This document shows, piece after piece, positions 33,301 to 42,640 of a stretch of DNA of 64,000 bases. Origin of the DNA: Incumbomyces delicatus (lineage: Eukaryota > Ascomycota > Eurotiomycetes > Chaetothyriales > Trichomeriaceae); the NCBI GenBank assembly GCA_017655985.1, contig JACJVS010000008.1, positions 310,001 through 374,000 of the forward strand, written 5' to 3'. Under the pieces are notes generated by a model. That model had not been told where the DNA came from, searched no databases, and was given only the letters and a program-made list of their open reading frames with translations. The position numbers and the translations under genes are program-made. Numbering within the stretch: position 1 is the first letter of the stretch; each line of letters begins with the position of its first letter.

Positions 33301-34300
33301 TGGCATTATCCTTCTTGGATCCCTTTTTATTGGAAACGACGCCGAGGGCCCAGCCGCCTTCTACTCCCTCATTCCTGACTAGAACATATTCGGCGCCTCT
33401 TTCGCCTGCAATGCGGCCACCCATGTTCCAGTCCCCTTGGGTCATGCCACTGACATGCATCAGTCGCTGGGTCAGTTCGTTCCTCTCCTTGACTCGCTCG
33501 ATTTGGAACTTGGAGAAGGCCATGCGATTGGGAAACATGCCGTCGAGCTGCTCTTTGCTATAACCCATCCTCAGGCGGCTTCGCAGCCTGGCGGCATTGA
33601 GGATGTTGTACTTGTCACCTGGCGGTAGACTCAAAAAGAAGGGACTGTCGAAGTCAATCTTGGAAAAGTCGTACAGGTTGATGTCCTCGCCAGTGTGGAA
33701 TTGCTTGGCATACTCTTCCAGCTCTGCTTGTGACATGACTCTGGGATCATTGGGTGCGCCCATCTCTTGGAGACTGACGTTGAGGTCTGGAAGGTGGTAT
33801 TGGTCCTGCTTCTTGAAACCACGGCCAGTTTGCCGCTGATGTTTGTTCAAGCCAATCTCGTCTACGTAAACCAGCTCGTCATCTGCCGGCAGCTCCTCTT
33901 CGTCTGGCCTTTCTCTCGCATCCCGTTGTCTCTTGGCCTCCTCCTCGGCCGCTCTTGCGACCTGCACTGCAAGAAGCTTGCCGGCAGTTCGTGCAGCATC
34001 GTCCCTTCGACCTTCTCTTCTCCTTGCTCGCTTTCTGATCGTCTCTCGTTTGAGAACGGGTGCGCCACCATCGAACACGAACACCGGCTGAATGCCAAAG
34101 TACAAGAGTTTACATATGCGACGAAAGAAACCAACGACGTGAGAGTTGCGTAGGGCGTTGCCTTCTTTATCTCGCACCGCTTTGAGGAATTGGTAGATCC
34201 ATATGGAGGCATCCACGGCGAGTCGCTTGCGGTTGAGGGTTTCCAGCTTCGTCGGGCGAGCAGTCGGTGATACCACGGTCCACAGGCCAGTGACACCCAT
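30359..34300 (-). CDS. rad2: Rad2/XPG structure-specific DNA endonuclease
   Basis: The protein is a single exon of 1313 residues, a normal length for fungal Rad2/XPG. The N-terminal nuclease half begins MGVTGLWTVVSPTARP and contains LAVDASIWIYQFL and FVFDGGAPVLKR (residues 1-110). A long acidic spacer (about 110-900) follows, with several DDDEEDE-type tracts and helices likely to bind TFIIH. The internal XPG-I domain (about 929-1015) holds MIQECQALLRLFGLPYI, APMEAEAQCAEL and GIVTDDSDIFLFGG with the catalytic acidic residues, then the helix-two-turn-helix HLLGSDYTEGIPGIGPVTALEI. A PCNA-binding PIP box, QSNITRYF, lies near residue 1157, and a basic tail (PRRRAARVGK) ends the protein as a nuclear signal. 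It makes the 3' incision in nucleotide excision repair in the nucleus. It is divergent from the DUF1640 gene at 34810. Confidence 0.96.
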   Translation of the reverse strand: MGVTGLWTVVSPTARPTKLETLNRKRLAVDASIWIYQFLKAVRDKEGNALRNSHVVGFFRRICKLLYFGIQPVFVFDGGAPVLKRETIRKRARRREGRRDDAARTAGKLLAVQVARAAEEEAKRQRDARERPDEEELPADDELVYVDEIGLNKHQRQTGRGFKKQDQYHLPDLNVSLQEMGAPNDPRVMSQAELEEYAKQFHTGEDINLYDFSKIDFDSPFFLSLPPGDKYNILNAARLRSRLRMGYSKEQLDGMFPNRMAFSKFQIERVKERNELTQRLMHVSGMTQGDWNMGGRIAGERGAEYVLVRNEGVEGGWALGVVSNKKGSKKDNAIDLDEPALSDVSEASEEEADFEDVAIEGVNRIPQAWKRKRPQLREADYDLSYEEAAERIAKKRKAVYEARRKVAGADQPQQSPTFAQPAVAEVSQSTKEPNDSTMFVDQDQTNISDEDQLFEDVTVAVEAAEADDDELQKAIAMSLEPPEEGGFVIDDTPQEQPQNEDDDDFDLQAALADSRASKHHSMANVSAKPPSPAKKPPFSGPLPFESLNLGQSLLGRKKAKKVDESLSGGFDPESGTDHMQKKVKAQPLPDWFDEAPDARPRRPGHMDKANPADDRTANEQAAVNQVVKPRQDPINDVIDLEADEDAKSPQPVSEREFEAQREEWDFVDDEERLKLQEEEDIRALEAEDVAEARRKVLGEEREKRYELARQIAAENEKPRVQRVQVGLPTTSDVQAQKSDHEDGVGDQGRRDLEVEWSDSDYEAAEESSDSASRQKVHNGPNKPDQQAIEQIEEEEFLFEDVTHIPSPQSPVKQPTPPSLTKDPSTIDPSMFIDDDEEDESGRGSDGQDDATPLAAQAPEEDFFADDSDEELMRQLANEAEEHLRFTNELNSNTRPKSPNQAMRDYENELKQLRNQQKKDRRDADEVTQTMIQECQALLRLFGLPYITAPMEAEAQCAELVHLGLVDGIVTDDSDIFLFGGTRIYKNMFNAAKFVECYLATDLEKEYALDRRKLIRFAHLLGSDYTEGIPGIGPVTALEIITDFPDLGEFKDWTLSVQLGLQTPSAMEGLLTTAFRRKFKRQVQRKLFLPTNFPDLRADRAYLEPEVDSNPEEFQWGVPDLDKLRSFLMATIGWSQDRTDEVLVPVIRDMNKREVEGVQSNITRYFSGSIGYGAAPAVKGRGINGYNGPSSGAEHVEGAAPRNRTGKESGRMKNAYSRLRGEAEKRKAAARDVGVHEKDTDLEETELANASIDSATQSPLLGGTDANENQSDDEFDGDGDEESARTDARRQDRAKPNAKKSQSAPRRRAARVGK

Positions 34301-34809
34301 GCTGACTCGATAGTTGACGAGGAGAGGCTCACAGGAATCGAGTCAGGTCGAGGAGGAGATGATGCAACGAGGGTGTCATTGTGGGACACCACAACCTCTT
34401 ATGTGGTGTTCAAGACATTATTGAGACCTGAACATTGATTATGTGGATTTGTCATGATCTCAGGCCTGTGCCTGTGCCTGTGCCTGTTGTATTGTGCGAC
34501 GAGGACCATGCCCACGCTGCCTTAAGACACGGCGCTGCGTGGCGTTGAGAGAACAGTTTCAGCACCATGACGTCTGATGACGCACAGAGAAACACGAACC
34601 CACGTGATTGAAAGTCCCACGACAAACAGAACAAACACTTCGGAGTCTGGAAGATCTTCGGATAAGTAGCATCACGTGATTGGATGCTCCAAAAAAAATC
34701 TGGTCACGTTACTGTACCTACGAATGGATATTTGCTGCCTGGAAAGTCGAGAGCCTCTATCTACTGACGACGACGTTCTCGTCTTACCGACCTCACAGGC
34801 TAAATCGAC
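34301..34809. other. Divergent promoter between rad2 and the DUF1640 gene
   Basis: The 509 bases include a CCTGTG repeat (34463-34486) and no frame of protein character. It probably drives both genes. Confidence 0.6.
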
Positions 34810-35724
34810 ATGGCTCCTCACAAGGCCATCATAGAGCTGCCTCGCTTTGCATATGCGAAAGCGCAGGCACCGGCATCAGTCTTTGCTCAAACCACCACTT
34901 CACGCCGACTGTGCAGTGTAGCTACATCGCCAACACCGCGGGCAAGATGGCAGGTCAAACGGTCTATGCACTCCGTCGCTGTTCCGCAAACGCCCTTGAC
35001 CGTAGATCTTGGTCTGATCCGCTTGTCTTCGAGTCTCTCTGCTCCGATATCCCCTCGGAGGACGTGTCCTGCACCACGTCGAACTCCGCTTACGTCTGGT
35101 GCGCCGCTTCGACATGATGGTACTTATGCCCGTACATTTCAAATAGCCCGACGTTCATTCGCTACGACGAGAGCCACGCAGAAAAGCCATCATTTTGATA
35201 CCCTAAAATTCGTCCAACGACTGAAAGCAGAGGGATTCAACGAAACGCAGGCTGTTGCCCTGATGCGAGTCCTTAATAGCGTCATCGAAGAATCGATTCA
35301 AAACTTAACAAGAACAATGGTGTTGAAGGAAGATGCAGAGCGTTCGACCTATACCCAAAAGGTTGACTTTGCAAAGTTGCGCAGCGAGCTAGCCAACGCT
35401 GACAGCTCCGAAATCCAACTTACGAGAAGCAGCCATGAAAGACTTTCGTCAGACCTGGCTAAATTGAGTGCCAGACTGCGTGATGAGATTGGGAGGACCC
35501 AAGCCAGTGTTCGGCTAGATCTGAACCTCGAAAAAGGAAGGATAAGAGAAGAAGCAAACAGTCAAGACATGCGCATAAAAGAGACTGAAGCACGAATTGA
35601 GCAAGAGGTCGCTGGTCTAAGGGAGAGGGTCGAAGCTGTCAAGTTCTCCACTCTGCAATGGCTGATGGGCGTTTGTACCGGAACCGCTGCCCTCATCCTC
35701 GGTGCTTGGAGGCTACTCATGTGA
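34810..35724 (+). CDS. DUF1640/CCDC90 (MCUR1/Fmp32-like) mitochondrial membrane protein
   Basis: The gene is a single exon of 304 residues. The first 110-120 residues are rich in Arg, Ser, Ala and Pro and nearly free of acidic residues, a typical mitochondrial presequence. The DUF1640 domain runs from FDTLKFVQRLKAEGFNETQA (about 132) to the end: a short conserved head that contains AVALMRVLNSVI, a long heptad-rich coiled coil (KVDFAKLRSELANAD ... KETEARIEQEVAGLRERVEAVK), and a C-terminal transmembrane helix LQWLMGVCTGTAALILGAW close to the last residue. Family members are inner-membrane proteins; the animal paralogue MCUR1 affects calcium uptake and respiratory-complex assembly, and yeast Fmp32 is linked to cytochrome c oxidase assembly. 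The domain call is strong; the exact function is inference. It is divergent from rad2. Confidence 0.9.
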   Translation: MAPHKAIIELPRFAYAKAQAPASVFAQTTTSRRLCSVATSPTPRARWQVKRSMHSVAVPQTPLTVDLGLIRLSSSLSAPISPRRTCPAPRRTPLTSGAPLRHDGTYARTFQIARRSFATTRATQKSHHFDTLKFVQRLKAEGFNETQAVALMRVLNSVIEESIQNLTRTMVLKEDAERSTYTQKVDFAKLRSELANADSSEIQLTRSSHERLSSDLAKLSARLRDEIGRTQASVRLDLNLEKGRIREEANSQDMRIKETEARIEQEVAGLRERVEAVKFSTLQWLMGVCTGTAALILGAWRLLM

Positions 35725-36413
35725 TCCCGAGCCTCCTCGTATTGCGCAGTGACCAATCTGTGACGAGAGGGAGCATGGACAAATTCACGATTGCATTGGT
35801 TAGCAGGACCCTGACAAGAAACATGCTGGATGCGTCTAACCCTATCACGATGCTCCAAACGCCCAAATCCTTGTCCCCGTCGACTGAGGACCAGCTCTGT
35901 CGTGCAGGTTCCGCCTGTTCTATCTCAATCTGCTCTCAAAAAATTGAACGCCGAAACCACATGAACGCCAAAACCACATGAACGCCAAAACCACATGAAC
36001 GCCAAAACCACATGAACGCCAAAACCACATGAACGCCAAAACCACATGAACGCCAAAACCACATGAACGCCAAAACCACATGAACGCCAAAACCACATGA
36101 ACGCCAAAACCACATGAACGCCAAAACCACATGAACGCCAAAACCACATGAACGCCAAAACCACATGAACGCCAAAACCACATGAACGCCAAAACCACAT
36201 GAACGCCAAAACCACATGAACGCCAAAACCACATGAACGCCAAAACCACATGAACGCCAAAACCACATGAACGCCAAAACCACATGAACGCCAAAACCAA
36301 GTGCACGCCGAAACCCCTATGTTTCAAGTCAACTTTCTTACTTGCCGGCCCGGAGTCAGCATAAACCGTCAAGGCCGAGATGTCGTGGAATGGCAGGCCC
36401 CTTCTTGAACAGT
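35725..36413. other. Intergenic region between convergent genes, mostly minisatellite
   Basis: The region is dominated by the 17-bp minisatellite at 35947-36303. The three overlapping minus-strand frames over the repeat are a by-product of its 17-base period and encode only Trp-Phe-Arg-Ser-Cys-Gly-type repeats. Confidence 0.75.
35947..36303 (+). repeat. 17-bp minisatellite, 21 tandem units
   Basis: The unit is AACGCCAAAACCACATG. The first unit (35947-35963) has G for A at position 6, and the 21st (36287-36303) ends CCAAGTG. The units between appear identical. A further degenerate unit follows at 36304-36321. The array lies between the 3' ends of two convergent genes. Confidence 0.95.
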
Positions 36414-38239
36414 TCATACCTGGGTTCCGGCTTCACAGTGGCAATCCCGTCGCCGGAAAGCCAGCATAAGTACGGAGTACCCACAAACCTTCAATATGTT
36501 CTCGGGCATGGAGAACGAATCCAGATTATGCGTTGCGCCGATTTCCTGATCATCTTTATGCCAGCTCATAGTCGACGTTTTAGGGGTCGATTTCTCACCA
36601 TCGATGAGATTGTATTCTAGGACAATCTCTCTCTGGAGCAGATCAAACATGATTCTTGTTAACTGGACGAGCAACCCTTCAGCAGCTTGTTCGTCTTCTT
36701 CCAGTCGCACAACTTCTCTTGCAATCTGGTACGCTGTACAACTGGTCCACAACCGCTCCAGTTGCTTTGATTCGTGCAAAACAACCATGGCTCGACGACG
36801 CAGCGACAGATCTCGGCATTTTGTAGCAGTGAGGAACAGAGGCGGAATCATGCCAGACCAGGCGCCTCCTCCTCCACCTGCGAGCAAGTCTTCGCCCTGA
36901 GACACGATGAACTGGAAGTCGCTGATGTTTTCAGCATATGACATCTCCGTCCCTCCCTGCACGCCCTGCAAGAGGATCGAAGCCGCTTTGTGGTGGATTT
37001 TCAGCATCTGGTACTGTGCAGCATGTTCGGGGTTCGGGGATTCAATCCTTCCTTTCTCGAAAGCATATCCTAACCTGGTGAGATGGGCTGCAACCTTGTC
37101 AGATACTTCGCTGGAAATTCCGACGTTAAGCTTTGCAATTTGTCTAATTGTCGTGTCCATCACAGCATAAGCATCCTCTATGTCCGTGAATACCATCGCG
37201 TCAGTGGTCGTTTCTGACTCTTGTGCAAATTCCCGCAGCGACGAAGCCTGCTCTTCAGTTCTATTGTCCAGTGCTACCACACCGCAGTCGGCCAGGTATT
37301 GGTATGCGGGAACCATGATAGCAGTGTCAATCTCTGTTCCACCTGGCAATGAATTGCTTGATGTTGGCATCTCCTTGACAATCTTGTATATCTTTAATCC
37401 GCCAAAGACATGGTCGAAAAAGAGTGGTTGTCCGAAATGCCACAGATCGCACAACGTCAGCAGCAAACAACAGACTAACGCAGCACCCATTGATAGATCT
37501 GCTGTGGAAAGTCCAGAATTCAATTGCTCAACTGCACGAGTGTACTGCTCCAATACAAACCATGGATCATCTGCAGTAACCTCTTCCAATCTCTGATCTA
37601 GGTATCGAGCCTCGAACTTTTCAACCATGGCCGCAAATGCGAGCATGGCGTGCCGGATGGCGGAGCAGTTGTTCGTTAAGCTCGGCACTGTACCACGCCA
37701 GAAACCGCAGTCGAGCTGCAACGACCGATACGAGGCCAGCCGCTCCGCGACGCTTGTCTTGAAATAGACCACCAACCTCTCTTCGCTGGCAGAATCTAGA
37801 GGTGTCGTCCTCTGGGAGGGCTCGAATAGCTTCGTCATAGGCGGGTTGTACCCGAGGCATTTCCGACCACTTTTGAGGCAATTTCTGTCGAGTGCGCAGG
37901 TTAGTATGTAGCTGAGAGGTCACAGGTTGTTTCAAAAGCATCTGGCCGTAAACAGACTTACCGGCATACGGGCTTTTCTTCGCCGCACTTGATCTTGCGT
38001 TGCTTGCAAGTGTCACATCCAGTCCTGACTTTCGGGTAGATTCTACTTTTCTTCTTGCTGCGGTCGCCTCCCTCGGTCTGCACTCTTCGACCTCGGGAGC
38101 GCCTTTGCTTACCCGCCAGGGTGGAGATCTGTGACTCGTCCGAAGCGTCAGAACTTGCTTTTTCAGTGCGTTCCGCTGTCAGATATTGGTCGTCAAACTC
38201 TTGGCACAAGGTGTTGATAATGCCCTCAATGTCAGACAT
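36414..38239 (-). CDS. Zn(II)2Cys6 transcription factor with fungal-specific regulatory domain, two exons
   Basis: Exons are 38239-37962 and 37884-36414, giving 582 residues. The 77-base intron (gtaagt...gacag) interrupts the zinc cluster, and splicing joins KPVCR to NCLKSGRKC. Cysteines fall at 75, 78, 85, 92, 95 and 102 (spacing 2-6-6-2-6), preceded by a basic stretch (KQRRSRGRR ... RSKKKSRIYPKVRTG). A helical region typical of the second class of fungal transcription-factor domains follows from about residue 120 (SASEERLVVYFKTSVAERLASY, QLDCGFWRGTVPSL) to about 560. It is a nuclear DNA-binding regulator; targets are unknown. Its stop lies about 100 bases from the minisatellite. The last 25 residues (GYSVLMLAFRRRDCH...) are atypical, so a small terminal intron is possible. 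Confidence 0.88.
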
Positions 38240-41200
38240 CGACGGCCAACTTCGCTTATGGCGAAGGGCAAAATCAGGTCGACGGGTTGGTTGAGTTGTT
38301 CTGTGGGTGTTGCTACGGTGTTTTCCGTTGTTCGTATTCGAAGTGACTTGGTGAAGTAAATGCTACACCGGCTGCTGAACTTCGAGATACTCATGGTTTT
38401 CGCGACGATCATATATCACTGGTTGAACAAGGTCGGTTCTGGCGAAATATATCATGAAGATGCCTTACCTGAGCTCTACCACCAGTCTCGACATGATCTG
38501 CAGGCCTCTATGCACTCCAGTGACTTACCCTGTCCCAGCAGCCAACCCTGGCCGTGTACACTATATTTCGGTCAGTTAAACTCAACGGCCAGATACTCAG
38601 GAACTTGCCTGGCAGACGCAAGATCAGCTTGTGGAGTGCCAGGCATCGCATAGAAGCTTCGGGGCCCAGATTTCTTGGGGGCTGAATGAGATTCACCATT
38701 TGCGAATATCTCTTGCGTTCTCGTCTAACGTTAGGGTGGAATCGCAATCAATCGGTTTAACTACGGATAATTGCTGCCACAGTGGCAGTGCTTCAGGCTG
38801 TCTGCCCTGCAATGGCGTGCAATCTGGGAATCTACAATATGTTCAATGGTCACGGGTACAGAACATTGTCGATGATCCTATGAACGGGAAATGTTGGCGG
38901 CTTTTCCGACGGGGCCTGACGCTATAAAAATCCGCTACTGTGCGAAGAATTCCAACGAACTTCATGATTGGTTAATGTTGGCCAAGGCACGGGTTTTGAT
39001 TGGAGCATTTCTGGTCAACATCCCCGACTGGCTACGATTGCGAATACGCGCCGCGCAACCGCTCCATCCTTGGCCTGCTCCACAAAGGCTTACTATAGAG
39101 TGCTTCTAGGATATGGCCCTGAGAGGCCTGTTATCAAATGTGTTCGACCCTGACCTAAAGTTTAGTCCACCACCCACAACGAGACAGAAGGTTAATGGCT
39201 GCTTGCGCATAATGTACTTTTGGCAACACCTCTCGGGCGCTCTTATAGTACGCATCTGAAATAAACATTACTCCATAGCAAAGATCACGCCCAAAGATGA
39301 AGTCTACATGCTCGCCGGTACATAGTCAGCTCACCACCGCACACGCAGAAGGTACTGTGTTGAGAGGCACACGCGCAAAGCCCATGGGCCTGAACACAAT
39401 GATGTGCAAGTAAAAGGAGAAGTAAGGGTGTAGTGAGTGATTTGAATCTTCGCGAGTTCGTTCCTAAAAAGGGATAAGCCTGATTCTTTCTGTATGTGTA
39501 TTAGCGTTCTGCGCGGCTGAGGCTTTTGTGTACGGAATATTTCGCCACATGGATCGCGGCCTAGAAACCTTCTTTGCTTACTTCAGCAAACCGGTTCCTG
39601 TCTAGTGGGTCTTTTACTGGCTCACTTTAAAATCCGGCAGTGCTAATTTGGTCACTTGATATACGAAGTATTGAAATTGAAAAATGGCCCAATGCTACTA
39701 CGGCCTCAAGCCTGATATGATTTACCCACCAAAGTTATCGCCAAGTTGCGCTGCGCTGCGCTCGTCGGAGAAAAGTCAAGTGGTTACTGTCCTCGCAACC
39801 AACCGTGTAAAAACACGCGGGATCGACAGGATTCAGGCCTTTCATTTTTCTTTTTTTTTGGGGGGTGGGTGCCTTCGGGGGGATTCCAACTTTCAAATTT
39901 GCTGTTTCCGTCTATCTAGCATCAGCTACCCTTAATCGGATTCAGTTCCTAACGTAGAAAACTATTCAATACCCGTATTACGAAGGCACGAAGGCACGAA
40001 GGCACGAAGGGATAGTAGGAGCTGCGCGCCTAAAAATTCAAAAAACAACTGTTTTGCCTGCACTCTTCTTGCCCTCCCCCGCCTTTTCTCCGTAGTTGAC
40101 GTTTCTACCTATCTATCCATACGTTGAAAGATATAGCAACAAAGAGCCCAGACCTGGTTCTATACGTGAGACCTGGCAGCCTGGTTATCCTTTCTCGCAG
40201 ATACCGCCGCCGCCGCCGCCCGCCCGCCCGCCTTAAGGCACCACCATCACCACCACCACCACCGTTGTACTTCGTTCGGGAGGGGCCATGCGGCAAGCTG
40301 CAAAGCTGTAGATCTGCCGATCTGCCGATCTGGGCCCCAGCCAGTCAAGAGGCAAATAAATAATGCGATTAAAAAGCAAGGCAAGGCATATTTCTTCCGC
40401 GCTGCCTAGACGCCGTGGCGACGGCAGGAAGTGCCGTGCATAAGGGACGCACAAACCATCACAAGGGAGACTCACAAGGCAAGGCAGATCGGAATAGACT
40501 AGCACGACTACATACGGGTCCTTGAATATGCAGGTGCCTGCGATGCCCGATGCCGATGCCGATGAGGATGGGATTTGTGCTCCCCCGGCCCTCTTTCAGG
40601 ACATCACCAGCCAACAGAAAAAACAAGAGGACAATCCCTCCCTCGTTTATGTTCCTGCATGAGTGCGGTGCGGTACGGTAAACTCAGTGAAAAACCAAGT
40701 CGCAAAACATGCGGCCTGCCCCCTCCCCTCCCTCCAAGGCGGGCTAAAATACTTCCTTCCCCTGCCGATGAAACTTTGTCCGCCGAAAGGAATTCTCGTC
40801 CGCCGAAGTGGAATTGCTTTCAGTCAGGCCCCATTCATTCCCACTTGGAGCGAGCGGGAATGGAATGAAAAAAAAACCCGGCATGAGAAATTCAGCACCC
40901 GGTCTTCAGATGCATGGGCAGCAGCATGAGCCTGCAATGCTCGTCGTCGTCGCTGATCAACTCTCACTACCGTGCCACTGATCTGCGTTGCCAAGTCATA
41001 AAATTGCCTAGCGAACAGAAGCCGTCGTTGAACTTGGGGGGGCCCAAGCCTGGGCCAGAAGCTCACGTGCGCGCCTCAGCCCCCGGGTTTGTGGGCCCAG
41101 CGCATGTGATTGGTTCGCCGATCTGTAACGGTTCTTTGTCGTACGTCATAGTCTGTTGGAGCGGCTCACGTGCTCATGCAGGTACGGACGAGCCAACGGG

Positions 41201-41368
41201 TGGTGGTGATTCATGCAATGCCCCCTTTTTTTACGAAGTGCATTACTATATGTCAGGTGATGTTCGGCATTTCGGGGTTCGTGAAGAAAATCTCATTGCA
41301 AAAGGGGGGGTATTTGACTATCTGGGAAAACGCACAACCAACCAACCATGTGATCTGTCAGGAAAATT
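38240..41368. other. Gene-free region of 3.1 kb
   Basis: I see no credible gene. It holds short repeats: three-and-a-half GAAGGCAC units at about 39980-40010, (CCG)n and (CAC)n runs at about 40202-40262, and TACGAAGTA-type words. A 333-codon plus-strand frame starting at 40914 is judged an antisense/low-complexity artefact. Confidence 0.55.
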
Positions 41369-42640
41369 TCAAGCTAGACGGAACAAGCCATCGCTGCCTC
41401 GCTTCGCATGGATCAAGTCAGGCAAGGTTAGAGGCGGGGGTAGAGGCGATGGGAGAGGCGGTAGGGCTCGATTAGGCGCTGCGGTCGGCGGCCCTTGCAG
41501 ATGGCGCGGCACTGCCATGGGCGAAACAGGCGTCAACCTTTCCGGACTCTGCTTGGGCTGCAGACTCAAGGGGCTGATGGGCGGCGGCGGCGCCGCTGAT
41601 GTCGGAGTTGCTGATGTCGGAGCTGTTGGCTGCGGTGGGGTCTCCGACACAATGGAGTACCGCTCGATCTGGCCCATGGGCGCAGCTGTCGCCGTCATTG
41701 ACAGGGTCTCGATATCGGGTGATCTGGAAGTAGCGGAACTCTCTGCGCCCCAGTTGACTGGCTTCCTCTTGATCTCCTTGCCTTCACCAAGTTTGCCCGT
41801 AGCGGGAGCCAAAAAGCTCTTCAGCATCGTTTGCCTGTTCGACGAGCCATCGCCTAGTGCTTGCTCTCTCAAGCCTTGGGCACCAGCCTTCGGCCCGTCG
41901 AGAGCATCGCGGTAACTCCGTTGCTGGTAACTTCGCTCCTTTCTTGCTGTCCACCACTTCCGGCATTTGGAATTGTACCTCATCACTAGCCATGCGGTCA
42001 GGCCCACAATCAGGAGAGCCATGACGACCGCCACGGCAATTCCTGCTGTTGGGATTTTGTTGCCGTCATTGGCGGCCTTACTTGGCTGCGTGGTCGCGGT
42101 TGGCTGTGAGTTTGCGATGCTTGATGTCGTTCCAGGCGCAGCCGTGGTGCTTGAAGCGAGTACCGATGAGCTTGACGGTGCCAATGTGGTGCTAGATTTC
42201 GTCGAAGAAGAGGATGTGGTCGAGGACGATGTCTTGCTCGTCGTGCTCCGTTCTGAGGTTGTAGATTCGCTGGTCTGATTATCTTCATCGCTCGAGGTAC
42301 TCTGCGCTCTGCTCGTAGATGTGCTTGAAGCAATCGCGGGTGGCGGGATGCTCACCAAAGTTGCCGAGGAAGTTGTGGTCTTCTTCGTTGTTGAACTCTT
42401 GGTCGATGAAGCAGTGGTCGACTTCTTTGTGGTCGTCGTGGTCTTTGAAGTGGTTGTCTTCTTCGAGGAAGTTGTTGATTCATCGCGCACGGTTTGACGG
42501 CGTTCCAAGTGGTGGTATGTAACTGCAGCATTTTGGGCCCGAACATTTGTTATCTGCGTGCTGATGATCACGAAAGGATGCGCTGCGGCGAGAAGCGAAA
42601 AGGTAAGGAGAGCCGCGAAAAAGGTAACGAAAAGTCTCAT
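41369..42640 (-). CDS. Mucin-like single-pass membrane protein, sensor-like architecture
   Basis: The gene is a single exon of 423 residues. An N-terminal signal peptide (MRLFVTFFAALLTFSLLAAA) comes first. A Ser/Thr-rich ectodomain follows (about 50-190, with KKTTTSKTTTTTKKSTT-type stretches), predicted to be densely O-mannosylated. A transmembrane segment GIAVAVVMALLIVGLTAWLV lies near residues 198-220. The cytosolic tail of about 200 residues starts with a basic stop-transfer patch (RYNSKCRKWW) and is Pro/Ser-rich. The order signal peptide, Ser/Thr-rich stalk, one helix, cytosolic tail matches Wsc/Mid2-type cell-wall stress sensors, but I see no WSC cysteine domain, so a Mid2-like or unrelated surface protein is equally possible. 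The low-complexity coding sequence produces long antisense open frames. Confidence 0.82.
   Translation of the reverse strand: MRLFVTFFAALLTFSLLAAAHPFVIISTQITNVRAQNAAVTYHHLERRQTVRDESTTSSKKTTTSKTTTTTKKSTTASSTKSSTTKKTTTSSATLVSIPPPAIASSTSTSRAQSTSSDEDNQTSESTTSERSTTSKTSSSTTSSSSTKSSTTLAPSSSSVLASSTTAAPGTTSSIANSQPTATTQPSKAANDGNKIPTAGIAVAVVMALLIVGLTAWLVMRYNSKCRKWWTARKERSYQQRSYRDALDGPKAGAQGLREQALGDGSSNRQTMLKSFLAPATGKLGEGKEIKRKPVNWGAESSATSRSPDIETLSMTATAAPMGQIERYSIVSETPPQPTAPTSATPTSAAPPPPISPLSLQPKQSPERLTPVSPMAVPRHLQGPPTAAPNRALPPLPSPLPPPLTLPDLIHAKRGSDGLFRLA

Noticed and set aside
35925..36417. Three long minus-strand frames that encode Trp-Phe-Arg-Ser-Cys-Gly repeats
   Set aside because: They are an artefact of the 17-bp minisatellite.
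40914..41915. 333-codon plus-strand open frame
   Set aside because: Partly antisense to the mucin-like gene and otherwise low complexity with Gly runs; no domain or start context.
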